From: Dactylosporangium fulvum
GTDB taxonomy: Bacteria > Actinomycetota > Actinomycetes > Mycobacteriales > Micromonosporaceae
Direction: 5' to 3'
Length of the DNA: 64,000 nt
NCBI RefSeq assembly: GCF_025137375.1
Contig: NZ_CP073720.1
Location: 2,876,501-2,940,500 of the forward strand
The notes beneath the pieces were generated by a model. It ran no database searches, was not told the DNA's origin, and was given only the letters and a program-made list of their open reading frames with translations. Numbering within the stretch: position 1 is the stretch's first letter; each line of letters starts with the position of its first letter. Made by a program: the position numbers and the translations under genes. This document shows positions 16,025-25,703 of the stretch, in pieces.

Positions 16025-18657
16025 CGCCGCACCTCCCGTCGCGGCGGGCGCTGCGTCGCCGGCCGGGCCACGAGTTCGGCCAGCAGCCCGGTCCAGCCCG
16101 TCTGGTGCGACGCACCGAGCCCGGCGCCGTTGTCCGCGTGGAAGTACTCGTAGAACAGCAGGTTGTCGCGCCAGTGCGGGTCGTCCTGGAGCTGGCGCAC
16201 CCACCCGTAGGCGGGTCTGCGTCCGTCGGGCCCGCGGCGGTACAGCGAGAGCAGCCGCTGGCGCAGATCCTCGGCGATCTCGCCGGCGGTGCGCTGCTGC
16301 CCGGAACCGGTCGGGTACTCCATCTTCACCGACTCGCCCAGGTTCGCGTGGTAGTCCTCCAGCGTCCGCAGCACGAGGTAGTTCAGCGGTACCCACAGCG
16401 GCCCGCGCCAGTTCGAGTTGCCGCCGAACATGCCGGTGCTCGACTCCGCCGGCTCGTAGCTGACGCTCGCGGTGCCGCCGGGCAGTTGCAGGCTGAACGG
16501 GTGCCGCTCGTGCCACCTGGACAGTGCCCGCAGGCCGTACGGTGAGAGGAAGTTCTCCTCGTCGAACAGGTGCGTCAGGATGCGGCGTACCCGGCCTTGT
16601 GCGGCCACGCCGACGCCGACGAACCGCTCGCCGCCGGCGGTGCTCAGCACGTGCTGCTCGGGGATCTCCGCGAACGCCTTGCTGAGCCGGCGTACCCGCT
16701 GGAAGTCCTCCTCGCGCAGCACCTTGGTGGCGAACAGCGGGATCACGCCCACCATCGACCGGACCCGCAGCGGCTCGGCGGAGCCGTCGGCACCGCGCAG
16801 GACGTCGTAGTAGAAGCCGTCGCTCTCGTCCCACAGGTCCTTGCCGCGCATCGCCTCCGAGATCAGCGCGAAGTGCTCCATGAACTTGACGACGAGGTCG
16901 TCCAGCGCCGGGTCGTGCTGGGCCAGTTCGCGGGCCATCTCCAGCAGGTTGAGGCAGTAGAACGCCATCCAGGCCGTCGCGTCGGACTGCTCCAGGGCGA
17001 ATCCGGCCGGCAGGTGGGAGCGGTCGATCGGGCCGATGTTGTCCAGGCCCAGGAACCCGCCCTCGAACAGGTTGTTGCCTTCGGCGTCCTCCCGGTTGAC
17101 CCACCAGGTGAAGTTCAGCAGCAGCTTGGCGAAGACCCGGGTGAGGAAGGCGACGTCACGCCGCCCGTCGATGTCGTACACCTGCAGCGCGGCCCACGCC
17201 TGCACCGGAGGGTTGAGGTCCTCGAACGCCCACTCGTAGGCGGGGATCGCGCCGTTGGGATGCTGGAACCACTCGCGGCACAGCAGGATCAGCTGGTACT
17301 TCGCGAAGGCCGGGTCGAGGTGGGCGAGCGCGACCGCGTGGAAGGCCGAGTCCCACGCGGCGAACCACGGGTACTCCCACGGGTCCGGCATGGACATGAT
17401 GTCGGAGGCGTCCAGGTGACGCCAGCCGGCGTTGCGCCCGAACTGCCGGCCCGGCGGCGGCGCGGGCTGTGTCGAGTCGCCGCTGAGCCAGCGGGCGACG
17501 TCGTAGTGGTAGAACTGCTTGCCCCAGATCATGCCGGCGAACCCCTGCCGCATGATCATGGCGTCCTCGGTGCTGGTACCGGGCGGGGCCAGCGCGGCGT
17601 AGAACGCGTCGGCCTCCGCGCGCCGCCGGGCGAGAACCTCGTCGAAGGCCGGGCCGAACGCGTCCGGGTCGGCGGCCGGCGCCAGCCGCAGCGACAGCTC
17701 CGCCGTCTCGCCCGGCGGCACCGTGACGCGGTACCAGAAGGCGGCCTTCGTGCCCTCCCGCGCCGGGTTGACGGTGGCGGCGCCCTGCAGGACGTGGTCG
17801 TTGATGCCGTCCTTCGGGTACGGCGTGACCGACGGGCTGCCGAACAGCCGCTGCGCGTTGGTCTCGTTCTCGCAGTACAACCGCTCCGGGATGGTGCCGT
17901 CCGGCGCCGGTGCGGCCTGCAGGACCAGCGGGCCGAGGCCGTCGTGCTCGACGCCGATCGCGGACCCGCCGGCGTCGGCCAGGCGCGGCCTCGGCGCGTC
18001 CGGCTCCCACGACCACGTGTTGCGGTACCACACGGTCGGTAGCACGTGGAGCGTCGCCGGCTCGGGCCCGGCGTTGGTCAGCCGGACCCGGATCCGCACG
18101 TCCTCCGGGTCCGCCTTGGCGTAGTCGGCCTCGACGATCCAGTACCGGCCGTCGTCGAAGACGCCGGTGTCGAGCAGTTCGAACTCCGGCTCCTGCCGGG
18201 ACCGGCGGCGGTTCTCGGTGACCAGCTGTTCGTACGGGAAGGCCCGCTGCGGGTAGTGGTAGCGCCAGCGCAGCCAGGCGTGGCTCGGCACCGCGTCGAG
18301 GTACCACCAGTACTCCTTGGCGTCCTCGCCGTGGTTGCCCTCGTTGCCGGTCAGCCCGAAGATGCGCTCCTTGAGGATCGGGTCCTGCCCGTTCCACAGC
18401 GCGAGTGCGAAGCACAGCCGCTGCCCGGCGTCGCAGATGCCGCCGAGCCCGTCCTCGCTCCACCGGTACGCGCGGGACCGCGCGTGGTCATGGGGGAACG
18501 CCTCCCACGCCGTGCCGTCGGCGCTGTAGTCCTCCCGTACGGTGCCCCAGGCGCGCTCGCTGAGGTACGGGCCCCACAGGTACCAGGGGCTGGCGTCGAG
18601 CAGCCCGTTCTCCGGGGGCCCGAAGGACGCCACCCGCTCCCGCTCCGGATTCGTCAT
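16021..18657 (-). CDS. GH63/MGH1-like glycoside hydrolase
   Basis: The 878-residue protein begins with a beta-sandwich domain (WYLWGPYLSERAWGTVREDY, SRAYRWSEDGLGGICD). It continues with an (alpha/alpha)6 barrel containing FYHYDVARWL, WDSAFHAVALAHLDPAFAK, AIPAYEWAFEDLNPPVQAWA and GGNSNWRGPLWVPLNYL, features of the MGH1-like/GH63 family (glucosidase or mannosylglycerate-hydrolase type). It is the first gene of the operon and overlaps the debranching-like gene by 4 bp. No signal peptide is seen, so it acts in the cytoplasm. With the debranching-like and dehydrogenase genes it points to turnover of an alpha-glucan or compatible-solute glucoside. Confidence 0.85.
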   Translation of the reverse strand: MTNPERERVASFGPPENGLLDASPWYLWGPYLSERAWGTVREDYSADGTAWEAFPHDHARSRAYRWSEDGLGGICDAGQRLCFALALWNGQDPILKERIFGLTGNEGNHGEDAKEYWWYLDAVPSHAWLRWRYHYPQRAFPYEQLVTENRRRSRQEPEFELLDTGVFDDGRYWIVEADYAKADPEDVRIRVRLTNAGPEPATLHVLPTVWYRNTWSWEPDAPRPRLADAGGSAIGVEHDGLGPLVLQAAPAPDGTIPERLYCENETNAQRLFGSPSVTPYPKDGINDHVLQGAATVNPAREGTKAAFWYRVTVPPGETAELSLRLAPAADPDAFGPAFDEVLARRRAEADAFYAALAPPGTSTEDAMIMRQGFAGMIWGKQFYHYDVARWLSGDSTQPAPPPGRQFGRNAGWRHLDASDIMSMPDPWEYPWFAAWDSAFHAVALAHLDPAFAKYQLILLCREWFQHPNGAIPAYEWAFEDLNPPVQAWAALQVYDIDGRRDVAFLTRVFAKLLLNFTWWVNREDAEGNNLFEGGFLGLDNIGPIDRSHLPAGFALEQSDATAWMAFYCLNLLEMARELAQHDPALDDLVVKFMEHFALISEAMRGKDLWDESDGFYYDVLRGADGSAEPLRVRSMVGVIPLFATKVLREEDFQRVRRLSKAFAEIPEQHVLSTAGGERFVGVGVAAQGRVRRILTHLFDEENFLSPYGLRALSRWHERHPFSLQLPGGTASVSYEPAESSTGMFGGNSNWRGPLWVPLNYLVLRTLEDYHANLGESVKMEYPTGSGQQRTAGEIAEDLRQRLLSLYRRGPDGRRPAYGWVRQLQDDPHWRDNLLFYEYFHADNGAGLGASHQTGWTGLLAELVARPATQRPPRREVRR

Positions 18658-18988
18658 GTCGTCAGATGATCATTCCCGGCGCGCGACGGCTTCACCTCGG
18701 CCGCGTGAGCTTCCCGCGGTCGCCCGGCGCGTCACCATTCGAGCACCGGGACGAGGCGGCGGCGCGCGACCGGTACCCGGCGTTCGTGCCTGCCTCCGTC
18801 TGGCCCGGGTCGCGTCGTAGCGCCGGAAGTCTCCGCGGACGCGTGAGGCGACGAGCAAGCCCCACTCCGACGCCGGAAATGGACAGACGCGCATCCGTCG
18901 GCGTCTACCTAATTATCTCACGAGCACTATTTTGGACTACCAGGGGTTGTGGCATTTGCCTTATTCGGTTATCGCTACGGTGCCCGGC
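18658..18988. other. 331-bp gene-free divergent region
   Basis: This stretch separates the start of the GH63-like operon from the alpha/beta-hydrolase gene and should hold both promoters. The last 90 bases are markedly AT-richer, with TAATTAT at about 18910-18916 as a possible -10 region for the hydrolase. A 6-bp inverted repeat (GACGCC and GGCGTC, about 18870-18906) flanks a 24-base loop just upstream of it. I see no conserved coding sequence here. Confidence 0.4.
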
Positions 18989-19897
18989 ATGCTTGCTGGT
19001 GACGAGAAGTTCGTGAGTTCCGGACGACTGCGGCTGTGGACGGAGCGGTTCGGCGACCCCGGCAAACCCGCCGTTCTATTGATCATGGGTACGTCGACGC
19101 AGGGCATCGGCTGGCCTGAAGAACTGCTGGAAGCCCTCGTAGACAGCGGTCGGCAGGTCATCCGGTTCGATCACCGCGACACCGGCCGTTCCGACTGCGT
19201 CGATTTCACGACAGATCCGTACGCCCTCGCCGACATGGCAGCCGACGCGGCAGCGGTCCTGGATGGTCACGGTGTTGCAGCCGCCCACATCGTCGGGACG
19301 TCGCTGGGCGCGGCGATCGGGCAGTGGCTGGCCGTGCACCGTGCACCCCGGGTACGCACCCTGACGGCGATCGCGACCTCGCCGATGGGCCACAACCCGG
19401 GCCCGGCCTGGGCGCGGGCGATGGCAGGTGAACCTGCCGTGGCCGCCGAACTACCACCCCCGACCGCGTCGTTCGTGAACCACGTGCTGGTCTCGGCGCG
19501 GGCGCCCCGCACCACGCAGCAGGAGCGCCTCGACGCCGACGTGCAGACCTGGCGGATGCTCAACGGTGATGTTCTGCCTTTCGACGAGGCCGCCGCGCGG
19601 AGTTTCGTCGAACGCTGCTACGCCCGAGCCGGCAACTTCGCTGCCGCGTTGCATCACAATCTCGCCGGGCGGCGCTTCGACGACGACCGGCGTGCCCCTC
19701 TGTCCGCCGTCACCGCCCCGACGTTGGTCGTGCACGGCAGTGCGGATCCGCTGTTCCCGCCGGCCCACGGTGAAGCACTCGCGGCACAGATCCCGGGCGC
19801 GCGACTGGAGGTGATGCCCGGCATGGGGCATCACCCGTTCTTCTCACCCGGTCTCACCCAGCAGACCGCTGACTTGATCGTCCGTCACACAACCTGA
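18989..19897 (+). CDS. alpha/beta-hydrolase
   Basis: The product has about 302 residues and an alpha/beta-hydrolase fold: oxyanion-hole region LIMGTSTQG, GRSDCVDF after the FDHRDTG turn, nucleophile elbow GTSLGAA, acid in VHGSADPLFPP and catalytic histidine in GMGHHPFF. It is most like the aclacinomycin-methylesterase or haloalkane/epoxide-hydrolase-like esterases. The frame is open back to 18932, but homology begins after ATG 18989 (MLAGDEKFV); GTG 18980 is an alternative. No clear Shine-Dalgarno sequence precedes either. The next gene, an aromatic-type FAD monooxygenase 83 bp downstream, is likely co-transcribed. Confidence 0.85.
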   Translation: MLAGDEKFVSSGRLRLWTERFGDPGKPAVLLIMGTSTQGIGWPEELLEALVDSGRQVIRFDHRDTGRSDCVDFTTDPYALADMAADAAAVLDGHGVAAAHIVGTSLGAAIGQWLAVHRAPRVRTLTAIATSPMGHNPGPAWARAMAGEPAVAAELPPPTASFVNHVLVSARAPRTTQQERLDADVQTWRMLNGDVLPFDEAAARSFVERCYARAGNFAAALHHNLAGRRFDDDRRAPLSAVTAPTLVVHGSADPLFPPAHGEALAAQIPGARLEVMPGMGHHPFFSPGLTQQTADLIVRHTT

Positions 19898-19980
19898 CGC
19901 CCGAGTCATGACCGCGTGGGTAGCGACCCGCCACTGCCGGCGGGGTCCTGCGCGGCGAACCCGACCGAATGGAGAATCCG

Positions 19981-21516
19981 ATGAATGTCGATGTGATCAT
20001 CGTGGGTGGCGGCCCTGTCGGGCTGTTGCTGGCCGGTGAATTGATACTTGCCGGCGTGCGTCCGGTCGTGCTCGAGCAGTTGTCCGAGCGCAGCACCGCG
20101 TACAAGGCCAACGCCTTGGTCGGTCAGGTCGTCCGCTTCCTCGACCACCGGGGGTTGTACCAGTCCTTCGGCGGCCGCGGCGATCGGCCGCAGCCCGCTC
20201 CCGCGTTCCTGTTCGGTGCGCTGCCCTTGAAACTGTCCGGCCTGGCCGAGAATCCCCTCTACGGCCTGCAGATCCGTCAGGCGCGCCTCGAATCGCTGCT
20301 GGAACAGCGGGCCCGGGATCTCGGCGTGGACCTACGACGCGGACACCGGGTACAGGAACTGCGTCAGGATGACGATGCCGTGACCGTGCAGGTGCAAGGC
20401 CCTGACGGCTGCTACGAGATGCGCACCGGGTATCTCGTCGGATGCGACGGCGCCCGCAGCGGGGTGCGCAAGATGATCGGCGTTTCGTTCTCCGGCTTCA
20501 CCGATCCGAGCATCATCTCGCGTGCCGCACATGTGACCGTGCCGGCGTCATCGATCAGCACCGATACCGCCGACATTGCCCTGCCGAGCGGTGACCGGAT
20601 CGGCCTGTACGCCTGGCACCGCACCGAACGCGGCGCCTACGTGGTGGTGCCGCACGAGCCCGGCGTGTTGATGGTGTCGGTGATCGAGTGGGACGGGCCC
20701 CCGATCACCGGCGAGATCCCCGTCAGCATCGAGGAGGTGCGCGCCAGCCTGCACCGGGTCCTCGGCCAGGACCTGCCGCTTGCCGCACCAACCACTCCGG
20801 GGCCGCATCTGCTGCGCCGCGTGTATGTCGCGAACACCCGGATCGCGGACTCGTACCGTCACGGCCGGGTGTTCCTCGCTGGAGATGCCGCCCACGTGCA
20901 TTCCGCGGTCGGTGCGCCCGGACTCAACCTCGGGCTGCAGGACGCGGCCAACCTCGGCTGGAAACTCGCCGCGCAGGTGCACGGCTGGGCGCCACCCGGA
21001 CTGCTCGACAGCTACCACGCCGAGCGCCGTCCGGCCGCCGAACGGGTCACCATGCACACCCAGGCCCAGCTGGCGCTGATGTCCCCCGGACCGGCGGTCA
21101 CCGCCCTGCGCCAGGTCGTCGCCGAACTGCTCGAAACCCCCGTTGTCACCGGACAGATCACTGACCTGCTGGCCGGCTCGGATGTCCGCTACCGGACGCA
21201 CCCCGGCACACCCCATGCGCTGACCGGCCGGTTCGCCCCTGACCTCGATCTCCGTATCGGGTCCCGCGACACCCGCCTCGCCGAACTCATGCGTCCGGGC
21301 CGGCCGCTGCTGGTGGACCTCACCGACGCCAGCCACCTCGCCGACCTGACCGGCCCATGGCGCGACCGCGTCGACCTCGTCACCGCCCACGCACCGGCAC
21401 CACCCGCCGACGCCCTTCTCATCCGGCCGGACGGCTACGTCGCGTGGGCCCTCGGCCCGAACGGCAACGACCATCTCCTCGAGGCGCTGGGAACCTGGTT
21501 CGGCGACCCTCAATGA
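19981..21516 (+). CDS. FAD-dependent aromatic monooxygenase (polyketide hydroxylase type)
   Basis: This 511-residue flavoprotein belongs to the PHBH-like group A hydroxylases: FAD motif VIIVGGGPVGLLLAGEL at the N-terminus, YLVGCDGARSGVRK in the middle, and GDAAHVHSAVGAPGLNLGLQ near residue 300 for flavin/ribityl binding. The C-terminal thioredoxin-like domain (RPLLVDLTD, LLIRPDGYVAW) is typical of PgaE/RdmE/OxyS-type aromatic polyketide hydroxylases. The start at 19981 is chosen because GGAG (19971-19974) is well spaced; an in-frame ATG at 19969 would add four residues. No polyketide synthase lies in the window, so this is an orphan tailoring or catabolic pair with the hydrolase. Confidence 0.9.
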   Translation: MNVDVIIVGGGPVGLLLAGELILAGVRPVVLEQLSERSTAYKANALVGQVVRFLDHRGLYQSFGGRGDRPQPAPAFLFGALPLKLSGLAENPLYGLQIRQARLESLLEQRARDLGVDLRRGHRVQELRQDDDAVTVQVQGPDGCYEMRTGYLVGCDGARSGVRKMIGVSFSGFTDPSIISRAAHVTVPASSISTDTADIALPSGDRIGLYAWHRTERGAYVVVPHEPGVLMVSVIEWDGPPITGEIPVSIEEVRASLHRVLGQDLPLAAPTTPGPHLLRRVYVANTRIADSYRHGRVFLAGDAAHVHSAVGAPGLNLGLQDAANLGWKLAAQVHGWAPPGLLDSYHAERRPAAERVTMHTQAQLALMSPGPAVTALRQVVAELLETPVVTGQITDLLAGSDVRYRTHPGTPHALTGRFAPDLDLRIGSRDTRLAELMRPGRPLLVDLTDASHLADLTGPWRDRVDLVTAHAPAPPADALLIRPDGYVAWALGPNGNDHLLEALGTWFGDPQ

Positions 21517-21556
21517 CCCTTCGCCGACCAACCCCGAACCCGCACACCAGGGCAGA

Positions 21557-22993
21557 TCAGGTCCGATGAGAGCTCACACCGTTGCGGGCGATCACCGTCT
21601 GGTACCAGTCGGCGCTGGCCTTGCGGGTGCGCTGCTGGGTCTTGTAGTCGACGTGGATGATGCCCCAGCGCTGGGAGTAGCCCTCGGCCCACTCGAAGTT
21701 GTCCAGCAGCGACCAGAGGTGGTAGGTCTCCAGCCTCACGCCGGCCTGGATGGCGCGGTGGGCGGCGACGAGGTGGTCGTGCAGGAAGGTGATGCGGTCC
21801 TGGTCCTGGGTGGCGTTCTTCGTCGGCATCCCGTTTTCCGTGATGATCAGCGGGATGTCGCCGTAGTCGCGTTTGATCCGGGTCAGCAGGTCGAAGAGCC
21901 CGTCGGGGTCCACCTCCTGCCACGTCGCCTGCGACGTCGGGTGTTTCATGACCCGGCTCCCCGTGCCGGTCACGTGTGTAGGGCCGTAGTAGTTGACCCC
22001 GACCAGGTCGTTCTTCGCGCCGATGACGGCCAGGTCGCCATCCTTGATCGCCGCGCGTAGCGGCGCGTCGGCGGGCTGCGTGGCCAGCCAGTCCTCCGGA
22101 TAGCGCCCCAGCAGCACGGGGTCGAGCCAGCGGCGGTTCTCCTCGGCGTCGGCGACCGTCGCCTGCCTCCGCGCCGCATCCGACTCGTCGGCGGGATAGG
22201 TGGGCGACAGGCTGAGGGCGGGGCCGATGCGGCCTTCGGCGGTGGTACCGCGCAGTGCCTGCACCGCCAGGCCGTGTCCGAGCAGCAGGTGGTGGCCGAC
22301 CACGTTGGCCAGTTGCCGGTCCCGCTTGCCGGGGGCGTGCACGCCGGCGGTGTAGCCGACGTCGACGACGGTCTTGGGTTCGTTGAGTGTGAGCCAGGTC
22401 GGGACCTTGTCGCCGAGTGCGGCGAACATGGTGGCGGCGTAGTCGGCGAAGCGTTTCGCGCAGTCGCGGTGTTCCCAGCCGCCGATTTCCTGCAGGGCCT
22501 GTGGGGTGTCCCAGTGGAAGAGCGTGGCGACCGGTGCGATGCCGCGGGTGAGGAGTCCGTCGACGAGTTTGTGGTAGAAGTCGAGGCCCTTGGTGTTGGG
22601 GGTGCCGCGGCCGGTGGGCAGGATCCGGGACCAGGAGATGGAGAACCGGTAGGAGGTCAGGCCGAGGTCCTTCATGATGTCGAGGTCTTCGGCGAAGCGG
22701 TGGTAGTGGTCGGCGGCCACGTCGCCGGTGTCCCCGTCGCGGGTGCGGCCCTGCTCGTGGCTGAACACGTCCCACACCGACGGCCCGCGTCCGTCCTCGG
22801 CGGCGGCGCCCTCGATCTGGTACGCCGAGGTGGACGCTCCCCAGCCGAAACCCGCCGGGAAGACCAGTTCCGCCGGGTTCGTTTTCGCCGGGTCCGTGGA
22901 GGCGGGCGCGCCGTCCGTCAGGGGCATGGGGCCGCGCGCGCAGCCGGCGACCGCGCCCACGGCGGCCAGGGTGAGTACATCTCGCCGTCGCAT
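21557..22993 (-). CDS. GH1 beta-glucosidase, predicted lipoprotein
   Basis: The 478-residue family 1 glycosidase shows GFGWGASTSAYQIEG at the N-terminus, acid/base glutamate in TLNEPKTV, nucleophile in IITENGMP, and WSLLDNFEWAEGY near the end. Ahead of the barrel lies MRRRDVLTLAAVGAVAGCARG: a twin-arginine-like signal followed by a lipobox (VAGC). The enzyme is therefore probably exported and lipid-anchored, which is less common than cytoplasmic GH1. It would release glucose from cello-oligosaccharides or beta-glucosides outside the membrane. It is convergent with the FAD monooxygenase gene, with a 40-bp gap. Confidence 0.93.
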   Translation of the reverse strand: MRRRDVLTLAAVGAVAGCARGPMPLTDGAPASTDPAKTNPAELVFPAGFGWGASTSAYQIEGAAAEDGRGPSVWDVFSHEQGRTRDGDTGDVAADHYHRFAEDLDIMKDLGLTSYRFSISWSRILPTGRGTPNTKGLDFYHKLVDGLLTRGIAPVATLFHWDTPQALQEIGGWEHRDCAKRFADYAATMFAALGDKVPTWLTLNEPKTVVDVGYTAGVHAPGKRDRQLANVVGHHLLLGHGLAVQALRGTTAEGRIGPALSLSPTYPADESDAARRQATVADAEENRRWLDPVLLGRYPEDWLATQPADAPLRAAIKDGDLAVIGAKNDLVGVNYYGPTHVTGTGSRVMKHPTSQATWQEVDPDGLFDLLTRIKRDYGDIPLIITENGMPTKNATQDQDRITFLHDHLVAAHRAIQAGVRLETYHLWSLLDNFEWAEGYSQRWGIIHVDYKTQQRTRKASADWYQTVIARNGVSSHRT

Positions 22994-23139
22994 CGGGCGA
23001 ACCTAGCGCGAGCCGGGCTATACCCACAAAAATCGCCCCGAAGAGTGATGTTGACCGCGAAACGCCAGCTTTCTCGCGAGGGGCGACCGTTCGATCAGCC
23101 CTTTGTCAGCCGGCCCGGAACAGGGCGACGTCCCGGCGG

Positions 23140-23175
23140 TCGAGGGCCGCGCGAGTCGAGTCGCGCGGCCCTCGA
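23140..23175 (-). terminator. terminator of the TetR-ABC operon
   Basis: A perfect 15-bp stem (TCGAGGGCCGCGCGA, 23140-23154, with its complement at 23161-23175) around a 6-base loop lies 12 bases beyond the permease stop codon at 23188. This is a strong intrinsic-type hairpin without a U-tract. Confidence 0.75.
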
Positions 23176-23187
23176 TCCGGGCGTGCT

Positions 23188-24777
23188 TCACGCCACCGGC
23201 ATGTCCCTCCGGCGCAGCCCGGCGAGGCCGGCCACGCCCAGGGCGGCCGCGATGACGGTGAGCCACAGCAGCGGCGTCACGGTGAACGCGGCGCCGGGCA
23301 GCTTCGGCACGTGCGCGAACGGGGTGAGGTCGACGACCCACTGGCTCAGTCCGAACAGCGCGCCGAGCTCGAGGAGCAGGACGGACACGATGAGCGCGGC
23401 CCAGGTCAGGGTGCTGAGTCTCGGTGCCAGGCCGATCAGGGCGATGCCGAGACCGGCCAGCACCCAGGCGGCCGGCAGCTGCACCAGTGCGGCGCCGAGC
23501 AGCCGCCCGACCTGCCCGCCGACGTCGTGGACCTGCGCGCCGTACACGAGGCCGCCGCCGATGCCCGCCACGGCCAGCAGCAGCGCCGTGCCCAGCAGCG
23601 CGAACGCCAGATGGCTCGCCGCCCAGCGCAGCCGACCCACACGCGTGGCCAGCAGCGCCTCGACCCGCCCGCTGCTCTCCTCCTGGCGCAGCCGCAGCGT
23701 CGCCTGCACCGTGTAGGCGGCGGCGACCATGCCGGTGACGCCGAAGATGGCAGCGAGGAACGCGTCGGTGAGGCCGCTGCGCCCGCCCAACCGGCTCAGG
23801 ATGTCGGTCAGCTGCTGGTTCGGCGACTCCAGGTTGCCGATGCCGACGGCGGCGCCGCCCATGACGGCCCCGGTCAGCGCCAGCCCGACGGTCCAGCCGA
23901 GGAGCAGGCCGCGGTGCAGCCGCCAGGCCAGCGCGAGCGGGCTGCGCAGGGCGGGGGAGGCCTCGGCGGGACCGGGCCGCTCCGGCAGCAGGCCGGCGCC
24001 CACGTCCCGGCGACCGGCGAGCGCGTAGCCGACCGCGGCGAAGACGGCCGCGAACCCGGCGAACAGCAGGGCGACCCACCACCGTTCATCGGCGTACGGG
24101 CGCAGGTGCAGCGCCCAGCCGGTCGGTGACAGCCAGCTCAGCCAGGTCGGACCGGTGTCGCCGACGGCACGCAGCAGGTAGGTCCCGCCGAGGACGGCGC
24201 CGGCGATGCCGCTGGCCGCCCGAGCGCTCTCGGTGAGCTGCGCGGCCGCGGCCGCGATCGCGGCGAACAGTATCCCGACGAGGCCGGTCGCGAGGCCGAA
24301 GGCCACCGAGCCGACGACCGGCAGTCCGGTCGCCAGCAGCCCGAGCGCGCTCAGTACCGCGATGGCCAGGTTCGCCAGCACGGTGACCAGCAGGGCCGCG
24401 GTGAGCGGCGCGTGACGCCCGATCACGGTGGCGCGGATGAGCTCCAGCCGGCCGGTCTCCTCCTCGGTCCGGGTGTGCCGCACGACCGTCAGCAGGCTCA
24501 TCAGCCCGACCAGGATGAACTCGGTCACGCCGATCTTCCACGCGGTGAGCCCTCCGATCGACACGTCGAACAGCGGGCCGCTCAGCGCGACGAGCGACGG
24601 GTTGGTGAGGACGCCGCTCACCGCGCGCAGGTCCTCCTCGGTCGGGTAGAGCTTGAAGTAGTTGGCCGCGGTGGCCATCGGCAACACCGCGAGCCCGGCC
24701 ACCCACACGGTCAGCCGGACGCGGTCGAGCCGCAGCGCCAGTCGCGCCAGGGCGCGCGTGCCGGTCAGCGAGTTCAC
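23188..24777 (-). CDS. ABC-2 type exporter permease
   Basis: The 529-residue protein has about twelve membrane helices in two similar halves, for example [33 protein letters not shown] and [20 protein letters not shown]. This is the fused ABC-2 permease form seen beside one ATPase in actinobacterial drug exporters (anthracycline/tetronasin-type families). Between the halves lies a Pro-rich cytoplasmic loop ([13 protein letters not shown]). The GTG start at 24777 overlaps the stop of the ATPase gene (GTGA). It forms the membrane channel of the TetR-controlled pump. Confidence 0.9.
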   Translation of the reverse strand: MNSLTGTRALARLALRLDRVRLTVWVAGLAVLPMATAANYFKLYPTEEDLRAVSGVLTNPSLVALSGPLFDVSIGGLTAWKIGVTEFILVGLMSLLTVVRHTRTEEETGRLELIRATVIGRHAPLTAALLVTVLANLAIAVLSALGLLATGLPVVGSVAFGLATGLVGILFAAIAAAAAQLTESARAASGIAGAVLGGTYLLRAVGDTGPTWLSWLSPTGWALHLRPYADERWWVALLFAGFAAVFAAVGYALAGRRDVGAGLLPERPGPAEASPALRSPLALAWRLHRGLLLGWTVGLALTGAVMGGAAVGIGNLESPNQQLTDILSRLGGRSGLTDAFLAAIFGVTGMVAAAYTVQATLRLRQEESSGRVEALLATRVGRLRWAASHLAFALLGTALLLAVAGIGGGLVYGAQVHDVGGQVGRLLGAALVQLPAAWVLAGLGIALIGLAPRLSTLTWAALIVSVLLLELGALFGLSQWVVDLTPFAHVPKLPGAAFTVTPLLWLTVIAAALGVAGLAGLRRRDMPVA

Positions 24778-25703
24778 CGGGCCACCCCTGTCCGCTGCTT
24801 TCCGTCGGCCTGGGTCCGGTCGTAGTGGCGCAGGAACAGCTCTTCGAGCGTCGGTGGCTGGCTGGTCAGGCTCCGGATGCCCACCGCGGTGAGCTCCCGC
24901 AGCACCGCGTCGAGCGCGGCGGTGTCCACGTCGAAGCGCACGGTGCCGTTGTCGGTCCGCAGGTCGTGCACGCCGGGCAGCGTGTCGAGGCCGGTCGCCG
25001 GCCCGGCGAGGTCGACCTGGATCGAGGTGCGGGTCAGGTGCCGCATGTCGGCGAGCGTGCCGGTCTCGACCGCCCGCCCCTCGCGGATGATGGTGACCCG
25101 GTCGCAGAGCGCCTCGACCTCGGAGAGGATGTGGCTGGACAGCAGGACGGTGCGGCCGTCGCGGCGTTCCTCGGCGATGCAGTCGCGGAAGACCTCCTCC
25201 ATGAGCGGGTCGAGGCCGGAGGTGGGCTCGTCGAGGATGAGCAGCTCGACGTCGGAGGCGAGAGCGGCGACGAGGGCGACCTTCTGCCGGTTGCCCTTCG
25301 AGTAGGTCCGGCCCTTCTTGCTCGGGTCGAGGTCGAAGCGCTCCAGCAGTGCGGCGCGGCGCCTGGCGTCGAGGCCGCCGCGGAGCCGGCCGAGCAGGTC
25401 GATGACCTCGCCGCCGGACAGGTTGGGCCACAGCGTGACGTCGCCGGGCACGTAGGCGAGGCGGCGGTGCAGGTCCGCGGCGTCGCGCCACGGATCGCCG
25501 CCGAGCAGCCGGGCGGCGCCGCCGTCCGGGCGCAGCAGCCCGAGCAGGACCCGGATGGTGGTGGACTTCCCCGCGCCGTTGGGACCCAGGAAGCCGTGCA
25601 CTTCCCCGGTCTGCACAGCCAGGTCGAGCCCGTCGAGCGCACGGGTGCGCCCGAACGTCTTGACCAGTGCGTCTGCGCGGATCGCCTCGGTCATGTTCCT
25701 CAT
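24774..25703 (-). CDS. ABC transporter ATP-binding protein
   Basis: This 309-residue ATPase has Walker [10 protein letters not shown] near residue 42, Walker [15 protein letters not shown]-loop LLSSHIL, and a deviant signature [11 protein letters not shown] in place of LSGGQ. That variant is common in drug-type ABC-2 ATPases. The start ATG at 25703 overlaps the TetR stop (ATGA); ATG 25694 (MTEAIRAD) is an alternative. It powers the permease encoded directly downstream. Confidence 0.93.
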   Translation of the reverse strand: MRNMTEAIRADALVKTFGRTRALDGLDLAVQTGEVHGFLGPNGAGKSTTIRVLLGLLRPDGGAARLLGGDPWRDAADLHRRLAYVPGDVTLWPNLSGGEVIDLLGRLRGGLDARRRAALLERFDLDPSKKGRTYSKGNRQKVALVAALASDVELLILDEPTSGLDPLMEEVFRDCIAEERRDGRTVLLSSHILSEVEALCDRVTIIREGRAVETGTLADMRHLTRTSIQVDLAGPATGLDTLPGVHDLRTDNGTVRFDVDTAALDAVLRELTAVGIRSLTSQPPTLEELFLRHYDRTQADGKQRTGVAR

